DNA of 64,000 nucleotides from Paragonimus skrjabini miyazakii (Eukaryota; Platyhelminthes; Trematoda; Plagiorchiida; Troglotrematidae): the NCBI GenBank assembly GCA_014338405.1, contig JTDE01001008.1:56601-120600 (forward strand), given 5' to 3'. Below, one piece after another: positions 24,703 through 35,100 of the stretch (positions are counted from its first letter, which is position 1; every line of letters starts with the position of its first letter). A program made the position numbers and the translations under genes. The notes beneath the pieces are model-generated. The model was not told where the DNA came from and searched no databases. It was given only the letters and a program-made list of their open reading frames with translations.

Positions 24703-27562
24703 CTCAAGGAGCAGTGCAGAAGCTCTTTACTCAGCGTTTCGCTTAATGGCCGTCGATGGGACAGCTGATTGCTGAAATCCACTTTTTCCCAGCGACTGGT
24801 CGTTTCACCTTCGGAAAGACTTTGTGATGTTATTGAAGAGAGGTCACAGGGCTGTTTCGCCCCACAAATTTTGTATTCATCAAACCCGCCCACATCTTCG
24901 AACCCCACGAAAAAGTTGGAAGGTTGTCATACTGAAAATGTTGTGGCTAGGACAGTTTCATGCTTGAATTGATTATGGCACCAATCAATGTACAAATAGG
25001 GGCGCTGACAACTGGGGCTGTTTAGTCAGCGGACAGAAACAAGTGATATGGCTCGACGATGTGACAAACAGAACGACTCATTCACGAGTAATTACAACCT
25101 CAGAACAGGGTAGGCGTCACTGGCACTTTCGTCTGTGGAAAACATTTTTGTTTAGCCGCTTTGCTTCGAAAGAGATGAAGAAAAGGAATGGAATTTCTGT
25201 AGATGATCCGCTATAGGACCGCCCATTAGAACAACTGCAACAGTTTTCGATTACTATACTGCTGTATTACGCCTCAGATTATGCAATCAGATCATGTTTA
25301 CCTGAGCTGATGATGACAAGGCCAAATGAAAAATTGAAGCCCGAACCCGGAGACGAAAGGCTACGAAGTCTACAAATAAGATGTTGCGATGCTGAAACCA
25401 ATTCCTGAAACCTGTTGATCGCTTCCAACACGAATGGCAAGTTATTAAAATGCTGCAAAATATCACGTGTTTTGTCTGGTTGATCCGATACTAAATAGCA
25501 ACAGATTCACTCACTTTTCCCGCATGACGGATTGTACGATTCCGACTTGAACTATATTCGGTCTAGTTTGCGTGTGTTTTCTTATCGTGGCAATTAAAGG
25601 ACCAAACAAGCTAACGCCTTTCATGCAGATAATTCCGACGGTCAATTTACCTAACATACCTACCAAACCACCAACTGCAACTGCTGAATCAAACAAAACT
25701 AGTCGCTGAGTTTGCGCCGAGGAGTGAGTAAATACAGACGCCCATTCATTGAAAACATTCTGTTGACCTAACAATTTCGTCGGTGTTGCCTTAACCAATA
25801 ACGGAGCAGCAGCTAGTTTTCAATCGTAACACCGAGGCTGATTGCACAAATACCGGCCATACCGCTGCTAATCTTTGAAGTGGTAGGGCACGCTGACTGG
25901 GAAACAAGGCAAATTTGGTTTTGAATGAATAAAACAAACACAGCATGGGGGGAGTGAAATAACTTAAACAAGGGGACAATTTTTCACGCTCTCCACCATG
26001 AAACAACCCCGGGCAATATAAATCTATAGGACAACGTTTTAAAGAGTTTCTGTTAGGAGACGCCTGTACTGGCGAAGCAGCCAGGAAGTATCACGTCATA
26101 CGGATCGATAGATCCCGTTCGGATGATATGGTCGTGGGTGGTTCCACTCGGTCAATCAGATTGCAGATGTGCGGTAGAACGCCTGTGCGCTATCTAAACT
26201 GTTTTCTCGCGTTGCTTTCTGATACCCCCTGTAACGTGATCTGTTCTGATGCCCTGACTGTCATACACGATCGTTTCACTTGATGCGCTCTACTTCAGAC
26301 TGTCGTGTCTTGTCGGTCATGTACACTAAACGTTTCGCCTTATGAATTTAGTCTGACTCGTCCTTCCAATAAACGGTGTTGCCGCCTCTGTTCACTTTCG
26401 CAGTTTTGGGTCAAACGATTGGCTGCGCAATAAAAAGGATGATCCAATAGGTTCCAACTCAAATCAGGCGATTGTGTGACATCAGCTTGGAGGCAGGTTC
26501 ACTGAAAGGTTACACAGAAAGAAACGTTGAGCATCAATAAAATGTCGACAAAAATCTTGGAGAAGTAGTTTCCGCTAACACATATGAAGAGGGTCAAGCA
26601 AGAGACACCAAATGTATTTTACGCCGCACTTTCTCCCAAAAATGTGTTCATCAAGTCTCCGAAAAAGAATAGAGCAAATAGAAAGCATTTATAAGTCCTA
26701 TTGTTAGGTAACCATCAAATTTCAACACTGTTATCAAGACAGGGCTGTGGAGATTAAGGGTTCATAACTTACACCGTGACAGTTATTCAAACTCAAGGTT
26801 ACCGGTGCCGGACCAGGCATGTACTCGGAGTATTAAACAAGATGCGCTTGACAAACGGTCGTCAGAATTTATAAACTAGTGTTATGGTGGGCAAAATGAA
26901 GTCGGCTTGACAAGCTAACGGAAGTGGGATAATCTAATTTCGCAGTTTACGATGGATTAATCACATCAAGATCATCAACTTTTTCAGCGGATAAATTAAT
27001 AAGACCAGTGACTACGAAAGAAATTAAAAGATAATCCTATTGGCCTTCACGATTACCAGATCCTAACACCAAGTAACATTTGCGGCATCACTTGGAGCCA
27101 AAAAAGAGCGGCAGCCGATGATTCAGTTTGCTGTCACAATATCAGCTCTGCAGAAGTTGTGGGGCATCCTCTACAGTACCCAACCCAAAAGAATGCGCAA
27201 CATACCATAGAGTGCGAGCATGGTGACAGAGCAGGAAAGTAGATTCATGGTGTACTGATTAACAGGCAGAGGACGTGTAAGCCGCCTTTTGGGAACAGAA
27301 CGTCATCGATCCGCGCAAGCATTCTTTTTGGCGAACAGTGTATTATCCTGTGACACTTTCACCACTTCATAGCGAAAGTGATGTACAGAGTGAGTGTGAA
27401 ACAGCAAGATATAGGGGTTAATATGATATTTGTTTTACCAGTCATTATGGCATATTTCAAATTTTTTCTACGTACGCAGAGAATGTAAACTTAACAAAGA
27501 AACGGTTGTATGAACAAAGGCAATTAACGAGTTATTTATTCAAAGGAAAGCATAGCATCTTT
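24703..27562. other. Intergenic; one possible unidentified exon near 25.5-25.8 kb
   Basis: Nothing identified with confidence. The minus frame 25,815-25,515 is hydrophobic, ends at a strong GTGAGT donor and is discussed as a finding. The remainder is AT-rich with short frames. Confidence 0.4.
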
Positions 27563-27870
27563 AGTGGTGTTGTATAACAAGCACTTTCGTTTGTAAGTAG
27601 TATGGCAAGCACGCTCGGGAACTAAAGAGCAAGTCTCAACGCCAAGGAAACGAGGGAATAGAAGCGATTATTGGAAGTATGTACATGTACTATGTGGAAT
27701 GTGTCATCAAGACGAATGACAACGCACTGCTAACTAATGGATGAGGATACACACCGGTCATACAACTCAGTGTTCGCGTTTGTTGTTCTATATTTTTACA
27801 TAACGCAATGGATCTCGAGCCGGATCAGGCCAAGCGTCTTTCACAATCAAAACAGTGGTAATCCGTCTGT
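27563..27870 (+). repeat. Interspersed repeat family R2, copy 2
   Basis: Aligns with 22,505-22,870 through GTGTTGTATAACAAGCA, GAGCAAGTCTCAACGCCA and CATCAAGACGAATGACAA. More diverged and lacking the palindromic insertion. Confidence 0.5.
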
Positions 27871-30689
27871 GGAAAAAGGAGAATGGATAAGTCAGACGGA
27901 TCGATAACTACCCTTCCAGGCTACGCCACTTCTGTCACCTGACAACACTATCAAACCGTTTACGATCACTATCTGGGCCTCGCCTGGTCGTTTAACAGCT
28001 ACGGATGTATCTACGTGGATGACGGGGACTCTGAATGCAATCATTCATCATAGAGAAATTCAAGAACAGATAACTTGAACAAATTACGCATCTAATCCAA
28101 AACGTGGCTTTTTGTTCAGGACGGCGTGATAAACGAAAGAATTGTCTATCGAAAATCGCGGAAGACTTTCATTCTGTTGAATAAGATTGACTACCCAACA
28201 GGACGCATTGCCACTTCGTAGATAAACTGTATTAAAATCTCAAGTATTTACACGGTTGAATAAAAAAATATTTGGCGCCGTTCAAAAGGTGCGCTGTTTA
28301 ATCAGTGCACTTTTTCGCAAGCAGTTTGCTTTTCATAATCACCTGTCTAGGTGGTGTTTACCCAACACATAGTGAAACCGAGCAAACGAGATAGGGTTTG
28401 TGTGGACAAATTTTACCGTTCTAGATCGCAGAATTCCAGCGACCCCCTAAATGGTAACTGTTAACAGAAAAACTGAGGAGTAGAATAATAACGCATTGTG
28501 AGGGCCACATGGACGATCGAGCAAGTGAGGCGGCAGCTATGTGCATGTCATATCTGGCCTGCTCGGACTAAGAATTGTTAAGTGCTCGATTACACTGTTT
28601 TGTCCAACGGTGCAAGTGATCACGTGTATGTTCACGGAAGTAGTGAGTGTAACAAGACGTGTTCCGCGGTGGTCTTGTGGTTGTTCAACCAGTCCCAGAG
28701 TTAACCCATGAGCCCAGATGTCGAGCTTACACGCTTGCATCAACAAACAGTGAACTTGATAAGCCATGTTTGGTTCGGTGAAGGCACAACCCGAAAATTT
28801 TATTGATGTGATCGAACCTGGCATAGTTTCTTCAACAAACCAACCTAATGGCACTTCAGTGCTCACTGACCGAAAATGAAACCGTTTTATCCAACGGGCT
28901 ACAGTTTCAGAACCATGGGCTTGTATAGCCGAAAGCATTCCGCAACCTTGCATTAAATTGTTCTCAAACCACTCACATCTCTCGAGTGTGGTTAAACATA
29001 ATCATCATAGCAGCCATGAGCCTGATCAAAAAGTACTGTGGACCGGGTCGCCGCCCACCTTAAGTAACGTGGAATATCCTAGGAGAAAACGTTACTAAGA
29101 GAGTTGAAATAAAATAAGACTAAGTAGAAGGACTAGAAATGATATGGATGCAGATACGCCATTGACTGCGATACACCGCCATCCCGGACAGCGTCTCTAA
29201 CCAGCAGTTGAAGGTATTTCTTGTTGGATATGATGCTACCTGTTTTGTCCACATTATTAAACCAATTAATGGAAACATCGATGCAATCTTCTGTTTGTAA
29301 AAGTCCTATGAAAGTCACATGCTCGGCATGTACGATCGACCTGAGTGTTTACCGGTATTTATACGCAGAACCGATACGGATGGCCTGATGAACCCTTACA
29401 TTAGGAACACGTCCTGGCGATCAGCTAAATCTGAGCTTACAATACTGGGTTTGGGTGAGCATATCATAGAAGTTGAATGCATAAGATCGGGCGCATACGC
29501 GCACTAGCAAAAACAGGTAAGCTGCTCTGTTGTAACAAATTCAACGTCAAGCTGTTAACTGAATCTACACATGGTACCCTATACCGACAAGTTCGCTTTT
29601 GCCAGTTACAGTTTATCCAAACTGGACTATACACTTGAACCGGTAGACCATTGAAACTACTTACTCTCCTCCTAAATCAATGTAGTCACCAAAGGACAGC
29701 GTCTTGTAAGTCAGACTTATCGATGTATTCAAGCTGCAAACATACTGCACTACCGATAGACACGTAATGCACATAGTGACACAAATCAATCCACGTGTGC
29801 ACATCTTGAAGTAGATGTGACTAACTCGCGTGACTTTCAGACACACATTACAGCCACTATTAACCAATGGAACTATTCGAGCTAGTAATCCATGGATAGC
29901 AATTTGCCACGCGGTATGAACAAGCGTACAATCGTGCGCACTGAGCACCTTGGCGATGAAAAACTAGCCTTCTTCGTATGCGAACAAGAGCGATTAACGG
30001 CGCTGACAGTCAACACGAGTCTGTCCATGAACTGAGCAGCCATGATTAAAAAGTGCGGGCAATATTTAATTTCATACAAAAAACTTGTGGCAGTTTCTTC
30101 AAGGTAGACTGCCCTCAGCACAGATAGGATTTACAAAAGCTACTCTTGATTACCGTTCAACACACAAGCACATATAACGGAATACAGTTGTCACGACAGA
30201 TTGGATATAAAAACCTAAATATCATCAGACCTGAACATCAAGTAGCAGCTCGCATTATAGACTACCTGACGGGTATGAGGACGGTCAGAGTTCTGCGGCC
30301 TGTCTGATAACAAACACAAGTGTCAACAAGTAATTTTGCACATGAAAGGAGATCTACATATCAGGGACTTCTCGTATGTGCAAATCCTTTGATGTACCTC
30401 TACTTCGACATTCAAGGGCTACTCTGAATGACGATGACATGAACACCTAATGTTAATGTCGTTGAAGCCAGATAACCACTTATTAATATCCGGTGTGCAT
30501 AGTCTTCCTCCACTGCCTACCACAAAATCATGTCTCCACCTGCACATATTGCTCCACAGTTGAATTCCTTCTTCTATCAAAAGAATTTCTACATTTTGCT
30601 ATATGCGCAAAACATCTCAAGTTGTAGTGGTACACCCGTAAATACTTTGATCTTATTGTTTGTTTACTACCATACAACGTGTTAAAATC
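27871..30689. other. Intergenic, no gene recognised
   Basis: Includes a 138-codon minus frame (28,953-28,537) with no recognisable domain. No other structured element seen. Confidence 0.4.
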
Positions 30690-30830
30690 CCGCAGCTAAA
30701 ATCTTGATGCAACACTAACCTCGTGAACACAAAGGTTGAAGTGAAAATTCCGATCCGGACAACTATAATGACCAGTGATGGGCTCTAACAAATACGAAAC
30801 TCGAGTCTAGTGCTTCTTTTCAAAGTGAAC
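30690..30830 (+). repeat. tRNA-derived hammerhead SINE, tandem unit 1
   Basis: Homologous to 31,105-31,245, offset by 417 bp. The tRNA-like part (CTAACCTCGTGAACAC ... AATTCCGATCCGGAC) is followed by a hammerhead whose core has decayed: GTGATGG for CTGATGA, so C3 and A9 are changed. Stem III and the cleavage triplet stay perfect (ACGAAACTCGAGTC, GTC at 30,805-30,807). Confidence 0.7.
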
Positions 30831-31104
30831 TAAATAAAAACATAATCTGAATACGAAAGCTGCAATCAAATAGCGACGATGCTCAGTTTAAAACAATCAA
30901 AATCCCCGAACTTTAAGTTAAACAGTACACAACTGGTTCAGTGGCTTCAACCTAACTGAGCGGTTCCTGACCACGGGATTATCGGTTGGACGGAATACAA
31001 CGCCCGTGATTTTACTTCTTTCGAAAGGATTCGGCAAGCTGAACAATATTCACATAAGGTCGTGGTTGGACGTTTGTATAAGAATATTAAGGCATGTCTA
31101 TAGT

Positions 31105-31245
31105 GAAGTTACTGCTGCAGCTTTTAATGGGTTAGTCTCACAAACACGGGGGTCGCAATGCAAATTCTAGCCCGGACGAGGATATGCATTACTGATGAGT
31201 TTTAATGAAGACGAAACTCGAATCAAATGCCTTATTTCAAAGTGG
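31105..31245 (+). repeat. tRNA-derived hammerhead SINE, tandem unit 2
   Basis: Tandem partner of unit 1. It contains a tRNA-like part with a decayed B-box (CAAATTCTAGCCCGGAC) and then a hammerhead with intact core (separate entry). The arrangement of tRNA-like head then ribozyme is that of the SM-alpha SINE of schistosomes. Downstream both units share TTTCAAAGTG. Confidence 0.7.
31186..31230 (+). ncRNA. Type I hammerhead ribozyme
   Basis: Core CTGATGA lies at 31,192-31,198. Stem II is 31,199-31,212 (GTTTT pairing GAAGAC with one G-T wobble, AATG loop). GAAA is at 31,213-31,216. Stem III is ACTCGAAT, with one mismatch created by a G to A change relative to the sister unit. Predicted cleavage follows C31,224. 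Stem I is GCATT (31,186-31,190) pairing AATGC (31,226-31,230). All invariant core nucleotides are present. The weakened stem III may lower activity. Confidence 0.75.
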
Positions 31246-32064
31246 GGTAGTCAAGGGACCTATATGAATCCAACGACTGCGAGTGACGGTCCGTTTTACT
31301 ATATTGAGCTGACTTTTAAAACAGGTAGTAAGACGTATATACCTTCTAAAACATTGCTTCCAAGATCAATACGGACATGCACACGCGACTACCTCAGATT
31401 TTCCACTTTTGTACACTATTCAGCACACTGACTCCCCGACAACTACAAAGACAAGAACGCATCAGTAAACATCCTTCTCCCTCTTTTAAAAAATTAAAAC
31501 ACACAGGAAGGTCACATATTGAAAAGCGGAAAGTTCGAATTATCCTATGACCCACAGAAATTTACACCACCACCATCACTTGCAAATTTCATAATCTTAG
31601 GCAGATGCTGCAATCGGCTACTTGCGATGCGATGTGCATTTCAATGGATTCACACTATTTATGAAAAGCGAACATCGAGATCAATTAACATGAAACATAC
31701 GACTCATGAGCATTCAGAACTAGGGCACTGTTCGCGGAATATAATACGAGAGCATGTTTGAAATGCCGTTAAATGAGTGGGTGAACTCCACCATAGCAAG
31801 GTTTACACACCATTAAAGAACCATGAGGGCGCAAAGGAGAAACACAAGTAAACCTGTTATTGTGATTTTAGAGAAAAGTCAGTAGGCCATTAGTTGAAAC
31901 AGCACAAAGGGATAGATTAAAAGATACGACACAAATGAGAATGGCTTGAGGTGACGAGAAAAGTACATTCGATGTCAAACGACGATGAAAGCACATAGTC
32001 ATGTCCGCAAGAGCGGTGTGTGTTTATGTATGTGTAATTAGCACAGTCGTAAAACTTTTGTCGG
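31246..32064. other. 3' flank of the ATPase gene (3' UTR expected)
   Basis: Sequence just downstream of the minus-strand stop should hold the 3' UTR. No canonical AATAAA was seen on the minus strand in the first few hundred bases, so the transcript end is not defined. Confidence 0.4.
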
Positions 32065-32198
32065 TCACTTCAACTTGGAATAGATCGACGGTCGGAACTT
32101 GTAATGAATTAGTTTCAGAATAATGATTGGGATGCAACTGACAGCTGTGATTGCCAATACTTTCCACAGAAACCCAACAGTACGCAAGAAGTGTGGAT
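32065..32198 (-). CDS. ATP9: ATP9 exon 14 (residues 1003-1046 and stop): TM10 and tail
   Basis: PHFLRTVGFLWKVLAITAV, SCIPIIILKLIHYKF and terminal RPSIYSKLK followed by TGA. Acceptor CTGCAG. The split codon with exon 13 gives Asp. This matches the FLWKV..SC.P...LK end of ATP9 proteins. Confidence 0.95.
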
Positions 32199-35100
32199 CT
32201 GCAGGAAGACAGAAAGAAAAAATCAAACTGGTAATTGGTTGCTGACCATACTATTCATAATTTGTTGATATGAAGCTTACCAATCTAATAGCTGGAAAAT
32301 GGAGTATTCTAACATATAGTGCCGCAAAATCCTTAATGTCATGGAACCAGTGGTAATGTATGGAAAACTAAACAGCCAACTTCTAAACTTAGAAATTTAC
32401 ACACTACTGACAAGAACCGGTTTTTCAGGATCACCGACGCGCGCATTCAGTAAAACAGTTTCGAAAAATCTGAAGCAGTTATATGGGTTTATGCTAACAT
32501 CAAAATAAACCAATCAGTGCTGAGTGGTCAAGATGTAATCACAGCCGACCCTATGCAAATCAATTGATGCACTAAAACAAAATAATAGTCACCCAATACG
32601 TTGAGTCAAAATTACGACGTCGGAAACTTTGCGATCACTATTAAATGAATTAAAGACTCGAACATTTACAACTTCATCACGTCAAATCATCAGCATGGAC
32701 GGTTTCATTTCGGTATATTCACAATAGGCCGAGTAGACAACTTGACTAATTTCAGTGACACAACTGAATGCACATCTAAGACCTAGATAAACTGAGGCTC
32801 ACAATAAATAGGCATAAAAAGCACTAACTAGTCCTACACCAAATGGCCGCTATGGCCGTGGCAAATATTGAGGGCTGCTGGTTTTGAAAGCTGAAGTTAA
32901 ACCTACGTCGTGTCAACGAAACAGAGAAGTTGAGAACATGAGATGAACTGTCACCGCCGCATCAAAATATAAGGTGATTTGTGAGCCCATATAAGTTATG
33001 TTTCTTCAATCTGCAGGTTACGCACCCATCAGTTCTGTTAATTTCATTTTCGTCACAAGTGCACCAGAAGTGATATAAACAAATTCAATCGGTGCCCACG
33101 AGTCCCCTACCTTTCAGATGAAGACCCCACATCTACTATTGAGCAAACGAGGAATTTTGTAGCTTATGCTATGGAAAGGAGGTAACCTGAGAGATGTTAC
33201 ACGGACTTTGATCTGAAAGCCAAGCCGGCGTAATGATAACAGATGGGGTTTTCTTGAGAGGTTTCATCAAGGATAGATGACTCAATAGTCTGTTTCACTT
33301 GGAGGTGATAAATTAGCAGCGAATAAACCATTGTTGCCCGATTTCAGTTATCGCTGTGGGTAATATCGATTAATAGGCCGGCAGTTAATGAAAACAGCAG
33401 ATCGATCGGATTGTCTTGTTTGAGGAGAATTCTTCTAACCTCCTTTCTATTGTATTCAGAAAGCCGCAAGGTTGCAACTACATGATTGAAAGATTATACT
33501 TCACTGTCTGGGCGTCCCAACATACACACATATAATCTTGCGAGTATAACTCATCTTCGCCTACCAGTTTCCTATAAGCTAGTCGAACATTTGTATCCGA
33601 TAGTGTGGTGAATTGTCAGGCCGGAGGGGCGAGTATTCAAACACTCGGCAGAATGCCTCAACGCGGGGGAAGGCACGTCCACAAACCCTCAACGATCGGA
33701 TGGCGGAAAACAGGGGCAATCGGATGAGTCATCGCTCGATCGGATCGGACCAACGGGCGAGACATGGCACGCAAAATAAGATAGACGACCAAATCGGAGG
33801 CTCGATTATTCCAACATTCGGGGGAATATTTCGACACGGTCGTGAAGGACAGTCAAAGCTCATAGTGGATAGATGGAGGACAACACAAGCGACCAGACGA
33901 GCCATCACTCAACGGAATCGGACCAATGGACGAAGATTGGCAGACGGAAAACCCCCGGGATAGAAGGCGCCGATCACCCACATAAACCACGCGGAAGTGC
34001 ACACGATGAGAGAGCGGAAACCTCGAGGTGTTGTGGACTAGAATTCTGACTGATAAACGCGAGCGCGCGCGTAGCATGTGAACTAGCGTGTTGAACAATA
34101 AAGACTGTGCTTTATTGGACGCCTTTTCGCTACAATAGGACCGGAGCCGCGGTGAGCACAGCCCCCTGGGTTACACAGACGCCAGCCTGATCACTATAAC
34201 AAGACAACACTATCATCAAAGACAGCACTACATCAGGAGATCGCGACGATGCCCAACTGCCACACAACCATGAAAAAACGCGCAATCCTTAAACAGAAAG
34301 GAGAGGAGGGTACCTGACCACTAAAAACAATTGCTTACACATAAAACGTTTACAAGTAGGGCGCACACATCTTAAAACAAACAAAGGCGCTATACTTGAA
34401 AGTAAGGCGTTAGCAATTTTAAGCGTATTGCGTAGTCAACTGCACCTCCTTCGTAAAACCGTTGGTCAAACGAAAGCAATATTCACGCCACTGAGCCCGG
34501 TTCGCCATCATTTTACCTAGATTCTCTAGCCACCGCCTCTGAGTCCCCAGCGTCCCAGGCCAGAAAACAAACCCTAATCACAGTAGATAACCAGTTGGTG
34601 AATGACATCATTTATCTATGCCAGGTCATTAACTGTCCACTATGCACTTGGCGTCAATCGGCCTAGGTATTGCAAAAAGTGTTAGGTGTAGCAGACGACC
34701 AACTGACATCCTCCGTAAGTGGCTGAACAGCTTAAGTCTGTGCACACTTAAAGATCAGACAAAAGGAACTCGCTTGACACTTACTATCAAATATCCACCT
34801 CCCAATGGCTTCGTTGTCTAACGTTGGTGCCACACGATGCGAGCGATCAAACGTAGAAATTGACAGTCAAGTAACTCAAAACGGGTGGTGTCTTCCACAC
34901 CGAGCAGCCAGATTTCGGGGCCACAAAGTAACACAGCCCTCACAGTCACCTTGTATACATCCACTTAGTTTTCGAAGAGATGCCTTAGGTAAGTTAATAC
35001 CGCCGTAGCCTTGTAAATGCTAGCTTCTATCCTATTCCTTACACCTCCGCCATTGCTATTACAAACTACGAACTGTACAAACCATTCAACAACCCCCATA

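Noticed and set aside
28537..28953. 138-codon minus-strand open frame, the longest gap-free one in the left half
   Set aside because: No recognisable domain, no clear splice signals, and composition consistent with chance; not called a gene.
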